In this document: positions 28,252 through 36,992 of the stretch, in pieces
Layout: every line of letters starts with the position of its first letter
Numbering within the stretch: position 1 is the stretch's first letter
Source of the DNA: Flavobacteriales bacterium
GTDB lineage: Bacteria; Bacteroidota; Bacteroidia; Flavobacteriales_E; Vicingaceae
Direction of reading: 5' to 3'
DNA: 49,201 nucleotides
Assembly (NCBI GenBank): GCA_018608405.1
Contig: JABAZP010000019.1
Location: 1 to 49,201, forward strand
Program-made: the position numbers and the translations under genes
The notes under the pieces: generated by a model
What the model saw: the letters and a program-made list of their open reading frames with translations, nothing else
What the model was told of the DNA's origin: nothing
The model's database searches: none

Positions 28252-29746
28252 GCTATCAAATATTCATAACATACTATTGGGAATTAATCTTTTAATTCCC
28301 TTTTCTGTGTTTACACAAAACTTAAACATACCACTGAATCAGTCTTTTAATGTAGAACTTGAGCGGGCTATTGTAGGTTCTGATGAAATCATTCACTCTA
28401 GTTTTAAACCAATACTAGTAAGGGACTCTAGAAACTCGGATAAGGTAGACGCTTTGCAAATAACAAAAAGTGGAAAGTCATGGGTCGGTAAAAGATTATT
28501 TCATGAACACTTTATTTGGTTGGATTCGGGGGACGTTAGACTAACCATCGATCCAATCATAAACTTTGAATTTGGATCAGATGACCAATTAGACAACCGA
28601 GACAACCCTAACTTATATAAGAATACTCGTGGTTTTGTTGCTAGATTACAGTTGGGTAAAAAAGTAGCATTGGAATCTACTTTTAGAGAAAACCAAGCTG
28701 TCTTGCCATATTACTTGCACGAAAGAACAAGGTTGAGTGGTGTAGCTTATGGCCAAGGAAGAGTTAAAACGTTTAAAGATTCGGGTTTCGACTTTGCAAT
28801 GGCTTCGGCATACCTTAGTGTTTCACCAAACGAGAGAGTCAACATTCAAATGGGAACAGGAAAGCATTTTGTGGGTGAGGGACATCGGTCCTTATTACTT
28901 TCAGACGTAGCGTTCAATTCTCCATTTTTAAGAGTAAACACCAATTGGTTTAAAGGTAAACTCCAATATCAAAACTTATATACCTTACATCAAGATTTGA
29001 CTAGGCTAGAGTCAACTACAAACTCAGAAGGGCTTTTTGAACGTAAACAAGCTGCAACTCACTTTCTGGAATTCTCACCACACCACAAATTGAACATTGC
29101 GTTGTTTGAGAGTACGATTTTTCCAAGTTTGGACACTTCTGGGAATATTCCTGTTGGGATTAATTATTGGGTTCCGGTAATCTTTTTAAATACCTTGTTG
29201 GAAAACGATAAATCGAAAGGGAATAATAAAGTTGGGTTAAATTTAAATTACAGAATGGTTAGAACGATCCAATTGTATGGTCAGTTGGCATTGCAATCGG
29301 GGAATGTGAATTATCAGGTGGGTACGAAAGTGTTTCCATATAAAAACATCATGTTACAAGCTGAATTTAACAAAGTATCGGCTCAAAGTAGAAGCAACTT
29401 ATTTACTCATTATAATGAGTCGCTAGCGCACCCTGTTTATTATGAATCATCAGAAGTAATAGGAATTGCACAGTTTCAACACAATAGATTTCTTACAAGA
29501 GCAGCTGCAAATGTGATTTTGAATGAAAACATTGATGTGACGGTTATTGATTTTCGACAAAGTTATATCGTAAACCCGTCCTATAATTTTACGTTACAAT
29601 TTGGAATTCAAATGAGAATAGTAGATAATTTTAATGGTATACCTCGAACACAAACTTTTTCTGAAATTGGAGCGTTGGGGTTACAATCTAATTTTATCTA
29701 TTTTGGACTAAGTACTAATTTGCAAAATATTTACACCAACTACTAA
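28238..29746 (+). CDS. RemB/Wzi-like outer-membrane beta-barrel protein, copy 1
   Basis: A 502-residue predicted outer-membrane protein. The N-terminus is a signal peptide ending near SVFTQ. The start is TTG at 28238, inside the fcl gene; no ATG precedes the hydrophobic core, so TTG (or one a few codons later) is required. The body alternates polar and aromatic residues in the way of beta-barrels. The conserved block [16 protein letters not shown] begins at residue 208. This block and the flanking order match the RemB-type gliding-motility proteins of flavobacteria and recall Wzi capsule-assembly barrels; I cannot separate these without a search. The second copy lies two genes downstream. Coupled translation with fcl supports a glycan-related role. 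Confidence 0.78.
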   Translation: MNWFKLSNIHNILLGINLLIPFSVFTQNLNIPLNQSFNVELERAIVGSDEIIHSSFKPILVRDSRNSDKVDALQITKSGKSWVGKRLFHEHFIWLDSGDVRLTIDPIINFEFGSDDQLDNRDNPNLYKNTRGFVARLQLGKKVALESTFRENQAVLPYYLHERTRLSGVAYGQGRVKTFKDSGFDFAMASAYLSVSPNERVNIQMGTGKHFVGEGHRSLLLSDVAFNSPFLRVNTNWFKGKLQYQNLYTLHQDLTRLESTTNSEGLFERKQAATHFLEFSPHHKLNIALFESTIFPSLDTSGNIPVGINYWVPVIFLNTLLENDKSKGNNKVGLNLNYRMVRTIQLYGQLALQSGNVNYQVGTKVFPYKNIMLQAEFNKVSAQSRSNLFTHYNESLAHPVYYESSEVIGIAQFQHNRFLTRAAANVILNENIDVTVIDFRQSYIVNPSYNFTLQFGIQMRIVDNFNGIPRTQTFSEIGALGLQSNFIYFGLSTNLQNIYTNY

Positions 29747-29770
29747 AACTAAATATCATAATTTCGCACT

Positions 29771-30814
29771 ATGGAGATAGCCTTGGCCATCATGATTTCT
29801 TTTTTTATTGTGTTACTTTCTATACCTTCATTCATTAGGGTTGCTCAAATAAAGCATCTATTTGATGATCCGAATGAAACGCGAAAGCTTCACAAGAAAA
29901 GCATTCCTTCCATGGGAGGAATCATGATTTTCGCAGGCACACTTTTTTCATTTACGATTTGTTACCCAACTGAGGATATTGGTTATGTAAAATATCTTAT
30001 ACCTAGCATTTTAGTAATGTTTTTCATTGGTATTAAAGATGACATTATAGGAACTGCAGCTATGAAGAAGTTAATAGGTCACCTTTTGGTAGCTTTTATC
30101 ATGACCTTAATGGCAGACGTAAGAATTACGAGTCTGTATGGCATATTTGAGATACGAGAAATATCGGAATGGGCAAGTATCGCTCTTACTATATTTACCT
30201 ATATTGTTGTTATAAACTCGTTCAACCTTATTGATGGGGTCGATGGTTTAGCAGGAGGAGTCGGTTGTATTGCTGCTGTAGCTTTTGGCATTTGGTTTCT
30301 TATGGCAGATTCCATGGTTGATGCTATTATATCATTTTCATTAGCAGGCGCCTTGTTGGGTTTCTTGCGGTTTAATTTTTATCCGGCCAATATTTTCATG
30401 GGCGACTCTGGATCACTTACGGCTGGGTTGATTATTTGCGTGCTAGCCATTCGGGTAATTGAGTTTGACTTTTCAGCTTTACCGGATGAAATGAAGCACA
30501 TTTCTAAGCCTATTTTTGCAATGGCTGTGCTTTCTTATCCTCTAATTGATACGTTGCGTATTTTTTCTATTCGCATAGCTAAAGGCATTTCTCCATTTTC
30601 TGCAGACAGCAATCATTTGCACCATCGGTTACTTAATTTGGGTCTAAACCATGCCCGAACGGTTTGGGTTATTTATTTTTTTAATGCAGTTTTAATCGCA
30701 TATGCTGTGCTTATTCCACTTATGAATACTAGCGTGACCTTTTTAATTATGGCTGGAATAATATTAGCTTTCCTGGGTGTTCTATTTGTAATTCCTACTA
30801 AGCCGAAAAGTTAG
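29771..30814 (+). CDS. WecA/MraY-like polyprenyl-phosphate glycosyl-1-phosphate transferase
   Basis: A 347-residue inner-membrane enzyme with about ten helices. It transfers a HexNAc-1-phosphate from a UDP-sugar to undecaprenyl phosphate, the first step of a lipid-linked glycan. Catalytic acidic motifs are present: KDD (Asp90/91), [12 protein letters not shown] with Asp155, and NIFMGDSGS at about 215. [12 protein letters not shown] matches the WecA-type HHR loop rather than the MraY pentapeptide site, so peptidoglycan MraY is unlikely. It lies between the two RemB-like genes (24 and 6 nt gaps), as one operon. Confidence 0.92.
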   Translation: MEIALAIMISFFIVLLSIPSFIRVAQIKHLFDDPNETRKLHKKSIPSMGGIMIFAGTLFSFTICYPTEDIGYVKYLIPSILVMFFIGIKDDIIGTAAMKKLIGHLLVAFIMTLMADVRITSLYGIFEIREISEWASIALTIFTYIVVINSFNLIDGVDGLAGGVGCIAAVAFGIWFLMADSMVDAIISFSLAGALLGFLRFNFYPANIFMGDSGSLTAGLIICVLAIRVIEFDFSALPDEMKHISKPIFAMAVLSYPLIDTLRIFSIRIAKGISPFSADSNHLHHRLLNLGLNHARTVWVIYFFNAVLIAYAVLIPLMNTSVTFLIMAGIILAFLGVLFVIPTKPKS

Positions 30815-30820
30815 CTGGTT

Positions 30821-32356
30821 ATGCGATTTGTGCTGATTACAGTAAATTTTATACTGTCTGTTACGGTCTTTTCGCAGCAGGTAAATGAGCGTAATTTATT
30901 TCAATATCAACAAGTAAAGGAGGCTTATAGTAAAGGCAGCGAGCGGCATACGGCACTTAAAAGTAGCTACTCAGACTCAATAGTGGGATATACTTTGCTG
31001 TTTAGCGGTTTGAAAGAAACACAGCTTTCAATTCGCCCGTTGGTAGATTTATCGATTGTTTTTCAAGAATCAAACTCACAGCAACCAAAGAGGTTTGGCG
31101 TGGGAGCAGAGGCAAGGGTCAAGCATAAAAAATGGAATGCAGGAATCAGTTATTTGTTGAATCATCAGCAATACGTAGATTATCAAGATCGCTACATTGA
31201 GAAAAATAAAGTTGTTCCCGGAATGGGCGTTTCTTCAGGATTTGCAAATGACTACATTAGAAATAACTACACATCAGGGTTTTTAAATTTCAGAGCGAAC
31301 AAATATTTCAGTTTCGAGGCTGGTTATGGTAGAAACTTTATTGGTGACGGTTACCGTTCATTGCTTTTAACTGATGCTGCGAGTGCATCTCCGTACTTAA
31401 AGATTCAAACTAAATTTTGGAACATACAGTACACAAATATTTTTTCAAGTCACCGCAATATTTTCCAAGTAGAGGGAAGGAAAGAGTTGTATCAGAAAAA
31501 ATACACTGCCACACATTATTTAGATTGGCGAGCTACGAAGTGGCTTAGCATTGGCCTTTTTGAGACTGTTATCTGGGGTGCTGAAGAAGGTAATTATACT
31601 AGGGGTTTTGATGTAAATTATGCCAATCCATTTATTTTTTACCGGTCGGTTGAGTTTTCTGTTGGGTCTTCGGATAATGTATTGGTAGGAGCAAATTTGA
31701 AGTTAACCATTTCCAAAAACCATGTTTTTTATTCCCAATTACTCTTTGATGAATTTTTATTGGCAGAACTTAGGGCTGATGTAAATCAATGGAGAAATCC
31801 CAACGACTCTATACGCTCTGGCTGGTGGGCGAACAAATACGGAGTTCAATTTGGTTGGACTGCTTTCGATTTGTTTAAAATTGAAGGTTTGCAAACGAGG
31901 GTAGAGTTTAACTTAGTTCGTCCGTATACTTATGCTCACAGTAATTCTACTCAAGCTTACTCTCATGATAATTTGTCATTAGCACACCCATTAGGAGCTA
32001 ACTTTTACGAATTTGTATCGAGAGCGAACTATGAGGTTAATCGATGGAATTTTGCGTTGAACTATCATCAAAACACGCAAGGCAGGTCAAATTTTGGTCA
32101 AAACTTTGGAGAAAGTCTCCAATTATCTAATACATCCAGGGAGTTGGAATATGAAAACACATTAGGGCAGGGGCAGCAGGTTGTTGTCAAATTTTTAGAA
32201 GCCTCCGTTTCTTATTTGTTGTATAAAAAAACAAATACGACCCTTTCTATTTCCCACGTAGCAAGAGAAGAGAACATAGAAAGCTCTAAATCTTCAAGTA
32301 ATTTCTTTATGCTTCGCTTGCACTCTAACCTATTCAATAAGTATTTTGATTATTAG
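30821..32356 (+). CDS. RemB/Wzi-like outer-membrane beta-barrel protein, copy 2
   Basis: A 511-residue outer-membrane protein homologous to the product of 28238-29746. The signal peptide is MRFVLITVNFILSVTVFSQ. GRNFIGDGYRSLLLTD begins at residue 170 and aligns with the same block in copy 1. A second shared block, THYLDW-LSIGLFETVIW, and a third, LSLAHPLG, occur in the same order, so the two are paralogues. The C-terminus ends LFNKYFDY with aromatic residues, as beta-barrels do. It follows the WecA-like gene by 6 nt. Proposed role: outer-membrane assembly or display of a glycan, or gliding motility. This is inference from family resemblance. Confidence 0.8.
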   Translation: MRFVLITVNFILSVTVFSQQVNERNLFQYQQVKEAYSKGSERHTALKSSYSDSIVGYTLLFSGLKETQLSIRPLVDLSIVFQESNSQQPKRFGVGAEARVKHKKWNAGISYLLNHQQYVDYQDRYIEKNKVVPGMGVSSGFANDYIRNNYTSGFLNFRANKYFSFEAGYGRNFIGDGYRSLLLTDAASASPYLKIQTKFWNIQYTNIFSSHRNIFQVEGRKELYQKKYTATHYLDWRATKWLSIGLFETVIWGAEEGNYTRGFDVNYANPFIFYRSVEFSVGSSDNVLVGANLKLTISKNHVFYSQLLFDEFLLAELRADVNQWRNPNDSIRSGWWANKYGVQFGWTAFDLFKIEGLQTRVEFNLVRPYTYAHSNSTQAYSHDNLSLAHPLGANFYEFVSRANYEVNRWNFALNYHQNTQGRSNFGQNFGESLQLSNTSRELEYENTLGQGQQVVVKFLEASVSYLLYKKTNTTLSISHVAREENIESSKSSSNFFMLRLHSNLFNKYFDY

Positions 32357-32459
32357 AGTAATGAGATCAGAAGTATTTGGGTTTAAAAATTCCTCTTCAT
32401 AACTAGAATAATTGTCAAGTTAATTGCGCTTTAGGAAATTCTATTAAAACAAGGTTGCG

Positions 32460-32467
32460 TACTTTTG
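32460..32467 (+). promoter_or_regulatory. -7 box (TAnnTTTG type) for the cytochrome oxidase assembly operon
   Basis: TACTTTTG followed by TAATCTG, 27 nt before the cyoE-like ATG. It matches TAnnTTTG exactly and shares TACTTTTGTAA with the purQ box. It lies in a 138-nt gap after the RemB-like gene and starts the respiratory operon; no TTG lies at the expected -33 distance. Confidence 0.5.
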
Positions 32468-32494
32468 TAATCTGAAAAAAAGCATAAATCTTTT

Positions 32495-33391
32495 ATGGAT
32501 TTGACAACAGAAAAGGAGCTTTCTATTCCATCTACACTCTCAAGTAAGCTAGCTGATTACGCTGCTTTCTTTAAACTTCGTTTAGCGTCGTTAGTAGTTT
32601 TTTCGGCTATTTTAGGCTATTTAATTGCAGCGGATACAATCGTTTGGGTTGATCTAGCGTGGCTGTGTATTGGTGGGTTTTTAGTTACGGGTTCTTCAAA
32701 TGGCTATAATCAAATTATTGAAAAAGAGTTAGATAAGTTAATGGACCGAACAAAAGTTCGTCCGCTAGTTACAGGTCGAATGACCAAAAACGAAGCTCTG
32801 TTGATAGCTGGGATTGCAGGAGCTGCAGGAATTTTAATTCTTTGGTTTTTCTTAAATCAATTGTCAGGTATTTTAGCACTCATTTCATTGATTTTGTATG
32901 TAGCTGTGTATACTCCGTTGAAGCAAAAAACCCCTTGGGCAGTTTTTGTAGGAGCATTTCCCGGAGCTATTCCACCTATGTTAGGGTGGGTTGCTGCTAC
33001 AGGACATTTTGGGTTGGAACCAGGACTTTTATTTGCATTACAATTCATGTGGCAATTCCCGCACTTTTGGGCAATTGCTTGGAAGGCTAGCGATGACTAT
33101 GCTAAGGCAGGGTTTTATTTATTGCCTTCCAAAGGTGGTAAAGACTTTACATCTGCTTTTCTGATTCTCCTTTATTCGTTGTTTCTTTTGTTAGTCAGCG
33201 TGCTTCCTGTTGTTTTTGGTTTCACAGGAAACATCGCGTTGTTTTTTATTATTGCTGCTGGGATTATGATGATTTACCCTGCGATTCAATTATTTAAAAA
33301 TAAATCTGACAAAGCTGCAACAAAAGTCATGTTTGTTTCCTTTATATATGTGCCGGTTGTTTTGCTGGCATGGTATCTGGATAAAATTTAA
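32495..33391 (+). CDS. cyoE: Protohaem IX farnesyltransferase (haem O synthase)
   Basis: A 298-residue inner-membrane UbiA-family prenyltransferase that adds farnesyl to haem b to make haem O, used by haem-copper oxidases. The first aspartate-type motif appears as SSNGYNQIIEKELDKLMDRTKVRPL, giving N-x3-E and D-x2-M-x-R-T. The second is AIAWKASDDYAKAGFYLLP. About nine helices are visible. The gene heads the operon with oxidase subunits III, III and IV, which fits its job. Also named ctaB in this phylum. Confidence 0.95.
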   Translation: MDLTTEKELSIPSTLSSKLADYAAFFKLRLASLVVFSAILGYLIAADTIVWVDLAWLCIGGFLVTGSSNGYNQIIEKELDKLMDRTKVRPLVTGRMTKNEALLIAGIAGAAGILILWFFLNQLSGILALISLILYVAVYTPLKQKTPWAVFVGAFPGAIPPMLGWVAATGHFGLEPGLLFALQFMWQFPHFWAIAWKASDDYAKAGFYLLPSKGGKDFTSAFLILLYSLFLLLVSVLPVVFGFTGNIALFFIIAAGIMMIYPAIQLFKNKSDKAATKVMFVSFIYVPVVLLAWYLDKI

Positions 33392-33394
33392 GTT

Positions 33395-33988
33395 ATGGAA
33401 GACCAATTTACACTCAGCGAAAAAGATTTTCAAGAAGAGAAAAGGAAAAAAGTAATGAAACCATTACTGTGGTTTGGAATGGCAAGCATTGTGATGCTTT
33501 TTGCTGGATTTACGAGTGCGGTAATTGTTAGAAAAGGAGATGGAGTTTGGCTACATTATGACATGCCAAACGTGTTTTTGGTAAGTTCAATTATAGCTGT
33601 TATAAGTAGCGCTTTCATGATTCTTGCATTGTTTTTTGGCAAGAAGAACAACCAACAAATGTTAAAAACATTTTTGTGGTTAACATTGGCGGCTGGAGCG
33701 GCATTTGTTTATTCTCAATTTTTAGGATACAATCAACTGGTTGAGAACGATATCTTTTTAACAGGGCCTTCATCTAATCCATCCGGATCCTTCCTGTACA
33801 TAATTTCAGGACTCCATCTGGTGCATTTAGCAGGCGGCATTATCGCATTGTTAATCGTCATTTTTAATGCAATGAAAGGTAGATATAACTCAGAAAATTT
33901 ATTAGGTTTGCAAGTGTGTTCTACATACTGGCATTTTATGGGTGTAATGTGGATCTATTTATACGTTTTTTTTAGATTGATAATTTAA
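33395..33988 (+). CDS. Cytochrome c oxidase subunit III, first copy
   Basis: A 197-residue inner-membrane protein with five helices after a short charged N-terminus, of the COX3 fold. The GLHLVHLAGG segment and the final YWHFMGVMWIYLYVFF are the conserved COX3 helices. It follows cyoE by 3 nt and precedes a second, longer COX3 gene by 10 nt. This pair is usual in Bacteroidota caa3-type or alternative-complex-III supercomplex gene clusters (sometimes named coxO/coxP). Catalytic subunits I and II are not in this window. Confidence 0.88.
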   Translation: MEDQFTLSEKDFQEEKRKKVMKPLLWFGMASIVMLFAGFTSAVIVRKGDGVWLHYDMPNVFLVSSIIAVISSAFMILALFFGKKNNQQMLKTFLWLTLAAGAAFVYSQFLGYNQLVENDIFLTGPSSNPSGSFLYIISGLHLVHLAGGIIALLIVIFNAMKGRYNSENLLGLQVCSTYWHFMGVMWIYLYVFFRLII

Positions 33989-33998
33989 CAATAGTACT

Positions 33999-34808
33999 AT
34001 GGCAGGGCATTCTCCTTCTATTGATTCGAAGACACTTTGGGGTGGCGGAAGTTCACCGTTTAATGTTAGTTATGGAAAAATCATGATGTGGTTTTTCTTA
34101 GTTTCTGATGCTTTTACTTTTTCAGGCCTCCTTGTATCATACGGTTTTATGCGTCACAGCTTTGCGGAATCATGGCCGGTAGCAGAGAGAGTGTTTACAC
34201 ACTTTCCATTTATGCACGGAGACCACCCTTTGCTATATGTAGCATTGATGACCTTTATTTTGATTATGAGTTCAGTTACTATGGTATTGGCAGTTGAAGC
34301 CGGACATAGAATGGATAAAAAGAATGTAATCAAGTGGATGGCATGGACTATTGTTGGAGGATTAATTTTCGTTGGCTCACAAGCATGGGAGTGGTATCAT
34401 TTTATTCATGGCACTGAACTAGGAGCTTACCAATTAGCTGACGGAACCATTGTGCAATGGGTGGATGCTGCTAAAGAATCATTTTACTTACCTGGTAAGG
34501 AATTGGTGATGGTTTCTGGTACGGAAGCTGCGACTATGTTGAAGGGTGGCGTTGAAGTGTACGGTGCCAATTTAACAGTCAACGAGTATGGATTGCCTTT
34601 ATTTGGGGACTTTTTCTTCTTTATTACCGGATTTCACGGGACTCACGTTTTTAGTGGGGTTGTATTGAATTTTATCATTTTTGTTAATGTGCTGAAAGGT
34701 ACTTACGAGAAAAGAGGACACTACGAAATGGTGGAGAAAGTAGGTTTGTATTGGCACTTTGTTGATTTAGTTTGGGTATTTGTCTTTACTTTTTTCTACT
34801 TAGTATAA
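33999..34808 (+). CDS. Cytochrome c oxidase subunit III, second copy
   Basis: A 269-residue COX3-fold membrane protein with seven helices. FHGTHVFSGVVL and YWHFVDLVWVFVFTFFYL are the C-terminal signature helices. A hydrophilic insertion of about 60 residues (roughly 135-200) separates the central helices and should form an external loop. It is distinct from the preceding shorter copy. Presumably both belong to one oxidase complex. Confidence 0.9.
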   Translation: MAGHSPSIDSKTLWGGGSSPFNVSYGKIMMWFFLVSDAFTFSGLLVSYGFMRHSFAESWPVAERVFTHFPFMHGDHPLLYVALMTFILIMSSVTMVLAVEAGHRMDKKNVIKWMAWTIVGGLIFVGSQAWEWYHFIHGTELGAYQLADGTIVQWVDAAKESFYLPGKELVMVSGTEAATMLKGGVEVYGANLTVNEYGLPLFGDFFFFITGFHGTHVFSGVVLNFIIFVNVLKGTYEKRGHYEMVEKVGLYWHFVDLVWVFVFTFFYLV

Positions 34809-34835
34809 TTTTTATAACGATTTAGATTTCACATT

Positions 34836-35192
34836 ATGGATTTCGACAGAACAGCAGAATACGTACAACACCATTCAGAGGCGGAAGGTAAGGCACAAAG
34901 AAAAACTATTTGGGTTATTTTTTGGGTGTTATTGGGAATAACCGGAGTTGAAGTTACATTGGGTTTGGTTTGGCAAGATTTAGGACTAGCATGGCCATTT
35001 GTAAAATGGACTTTTATTATCCTTACTTTGATTAAGGCATATTATATTGTTGCATATTACATGCACTTAAAGCACGAATACAAGAACTTTATTTACATGG
35101 TTGCGTTACCATATATAGTATTAGCGGTGTATTTAATTGTCATGATGCTTACCGAAGCGATTTACGTTCATGATACCCACGGACTGCTGTAA
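34836..35192 (+). CDS. Cytochrome c oxidase subunit IV (bacterial COX4_pro type)
   Basis: A 118-residue membrane protein with three helices, a charged N-terminus and GVEVTLGLVW in helix one. AYYIVAYYMHLKHE in helix two is the recognisable family segment. It is a small accessory subunit of caa3- or bo-type oxidases. It lies 27 nt after the second COX3 and 9 nt before sco. Confidence 0.88.
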   Translation: MDFDRTAEYVQHHSEAEGKAQRKTIWVIFWVLLGITGVEVTLGLVWQDLGLAWPFVKWTFIILTLIKAYYIVAYYMHLKHEYKNFIYMVALPYIVLAVYLIVMMLTEAIYVHDTHGLL

Positions 35193-35201
35193 ATAATTTC
35201 T

Positions 35202-35873
35202 ATGAACTTTAAGAGGCTTCAGAAGGGTGCAATACTATTTACCATTCTTTTGGTACCCACAATTTTCTTTTTTATTCTCCACTCAGGGTCACATAACTTT
35301 AGGCCACCGCAGGTTTATGGACCAAAGAGTTTGGCTGAAAATGGTATAGATACGATTTACCATACCATTCCTTATTTTGAATTTACGAATCACTTAGGCG
35401 AAAAGGTAACAAGCAAGGACTATGAAGGAAAAATATATGTAGCAGATTTCTTCTTTGCTACTTGTCCAACAATTTGTCCTAAGATGGCGGTGCACATGTT
35501 AGAGTTACAAAAACATTTTTATGATAGGTCCGACTTTGGGTTATTATCGCATACCATAAACCCTGAGCACGATAGTGTAGAAGTATTGTATGAGTATTCG
35601 AAAAAAGTACACTCCATTGACTCAGTTTGGGAGTTTGTAACCGGACCAAAAGAGGATATCGCGAACATAGCGAGGTACGGTTATTTTGCCAGCGCCATGA
35701 AAGACCTCGATGCTGAGGGTGGTTTTCTGCATTCAACAAACTTTTTTCTAATTGATCGGTTAGGTAGAATTCGTGGGATTTTTGATGGAACAAGTACAAG
35801 AGATGTTGAAGATTGTATGGATGCAATTGAAATACTCTACAGAGAGGAATATGCACCTTTAAAGAATAAGTAA
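35202..35873 (+). CDS. SCO1/SenC family copper chaperone
   Basis: A 223-residue membrane-anchored thioredoxin-fold protein that delivers copper to the CuA centre of subunit II. The N-terminal helix (about 9-27) anchors it, with the soluble domain outside. The copper ligands are Cys88 and Cys92 in CPTICPK and His177 in FLHSTNFFL. DRLGRIRGIFDG is the typical C-terminal segment. Its position inside the oxidase operon agrees with that role. Confidence 0.94.
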   Translation: MNFKRLQKGAILFTILLVPTIFFFILHSGSHNFRPPQVYGPKSLAENGIDTIYHTIPYFEFTNHLGEKVTSKDYEGKIYVADFFFATCPTICPKMAVHMLELQKHFYDRSDFGLLSHTINPEHDSVEVLYEYSKKVHSIDSVWEFVTGPKEDIANIARYGYFASAMKDLDAEGGFLHSTNFFLIDRLGRIRGIFDGTSTRDVEDCMDAIEILYREEYAPLKNK

Positions 35874-35878
35874 GTTCA

Positions 35879-36403
35879 ATGGATGTTAATGCTTCAAATA
35901 CAAAAAAATTAATCATCGTCTTATCAATTGTGGTTCCTGTTTTGGTGGCCATACTTTACTTGTTACCAAAGAACTTCACCGTTGGCGAGGAAGTTTATTA
36001 TCTTCCTATGTTAAATGCATTTCTCAACGGCACTACTTCTGTTCTATTAGTAGCTGGATTCATTGCCATTAAAAATGGAAAGAAGGAAACGCACAAGCGA
36101 ATTATGCTTACTGCTTTGGTATTGTCGGTTTTATTTTTACTAAGCTATGTAACATATCACGCTTTAACGGAGTCAACTCCTTTTGGAGGAGAGGGAACGA
36201 TTAAAACAATCTACTTGTTTATTCTTTTGACTCATATTGTTCTGGCTATTGTAATTGTCCCGTTGGTACTGATTAGTTTCAGTAGAGCATTGTCATCAAA
36301 GTTTGATAAGCATAAAAAAATCGCACGAATAACCTTGCCGTTATGGTTGTATGTTACAGTAACAGGAGTGGTGGTTTATTTGATGATCTCACCCTATTAT
36401 TAG
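35879..36403 (+). CDS. DUF420 membrane protein of the oxidase operon
   Basis: A 174-residue inner-membrane protein with about five helices. LNGTTSVLLVAGFIAIK and KETHKRIMLTAL are DUF420 (YozB) hallmarks, and conserved His in helix loops (YHALT, THIVLA) could bind metal or haem. The family is regularly encoded beside oxidase and Sco genes and is thought to assist oxidase assembly, without proof. It starts 5 nt after sco. Confidence 0.88.
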   Translation: MDVNASNTKKLIIVLSIVVPVLVAILYLLPKNFTVGEEVYYLPMLNAFLNGTTSVLLVAGFIAIKNGKKETHKRIMLTALVLSVLFLLSYVTYHALTESTPFGGEGTIKTIYLFILLTHIVLAIVIVPLVLISFSRALSSKFDKHKKIARITLPLWLYVTVTGVVVYLMISPYY

Positions 36404-36564
36404 TTGGGTTAAATACTTAAAGAAGTATACGTTGTTTATTTTGAATACAACATTTTGACTCAAGTAAATGTTACGATGTAAAACCAACTAATGATTCGCG
36501 AAACAGCTATTAAGTAAAGTTAAAATATTTCATTACTAAATAGTCTGTGCTTATCTTTATATCA

Positions 36565-36813
36565 ATGAAAAAACCTTTTATTGCTTTAGGTGTCTTTATA
36601 TTGCTTTCGTTAGTATTCGCTATTGAATCACAAGCACAGTGTGCAATGTGCAAAGCGGTATTAGAGTCGAATATGCAGAGTGGAGAAGATGCAATGGGAA
36701 AAGGAATTAATGGTGGAATTATCTACATAATGTTCGTTCCATATATTCTTATGGCAGTAGCAGGTTATTTTACTTACAAGCACATTAAAAAATCGAATCA
36801 AGCGCAAGCTTAG
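36565..36813 (+). CDS. Small CxxC protein with signal peptide and one membrane helix
   Basis: An 82-residue protein. Residues 1-25 form a signal peptide (FILLSLVFAIESQAQ), so the mature protein starts at or near Cys26. CAMC (Cys26, Cys29) lies at the very N-terminus outside the membrane. A helix of about 50-70 (GIIYIMFVPYILMAVAGYF) and a basic tail follow. I chose ATG 36565 rather than an in-frame TTG 18 nt upstream because it starts with KK before the hydrophobic core. Proteins of this design recur at the end of Bacteroidota oxidase clusters, and a role in copper or disulfide handling is a plausible guess only. It is separated from DUF420 by 161 nt. Confidence 0.75.
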   Translation: MKKPFIALGVFILLSLVFAIESQAQCAMCKAVLESNMQSGEDAMGKGINGGIIYIMFVPYILMAVAGYFTYKHIKKSNQAQA

Positions 36814-36830
36814 AAGTTCTTATTTTATAA

Positions 36831-36929
36831 TTTATCAAGAAAGGTGGAGGGACAGGCCCTGTGAAACCTTGGCAAACGGTTAAACCCCAGTGCCAATTCC
36901 TGTTTTGCCAATAGGTGAATTAAGATAAG
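36831..36929 (+). promoter_or_regulatory. SAM-I (S-box) riboswitch upstream of metH
   Basis: The conserved SAM-I core is present: AAGGTGGAGGGAC-GGCCC-TGAAACC-GGCAAA-CAGTGCCAATTCC in order, with P1 formed by TTATC (36832-36836) and GATAA (36924-36928). One position (GGCAAA for the usual GGCAAC) departs from the most common sequence. S-adenosylmethionine binding stabilises P1 and favours the terminator that follows, so metH should be switched off when SAM is plentiful. Confidence 0.93.
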
Positions 36930-36943
36930 TTCGAAACGACACT

Positions 36944-36983
36944 AGCCCTGGTCATTCTGAACTGAATGAATTAGGGCTTTTTT
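36944..36983 (+). terminator. Attenuator terminator of the metH leader
   Basis: AGCCCT (36944-36949) pairs with AGGGCT (36973-36978). Inside it CATTC (36953-36957) pairs with GAATG (36964-36968), and six T follow. It ends ten bases before the metH ATG. As the expression platform of the SAM-I riboswitch, it should form when SAM is bound. I could not resolve the alternative antiterminator pairing by eye. Confidence 0.8.
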
Positions 36984-36992
36984 AGTTTTACA

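Noticed and set aside
29771..30814. MraY of peptidoglycan synthesis
   Set aside because: The [10 protein letters not shown] loop and neighbourhood match WecA-type transferases, and no mur genes are nearby.
36831..36929. Cobalamin riboswitch as regulator of metH
   Set aside because: There is no B12-box sequence; the conserved blocks match SAM-I.
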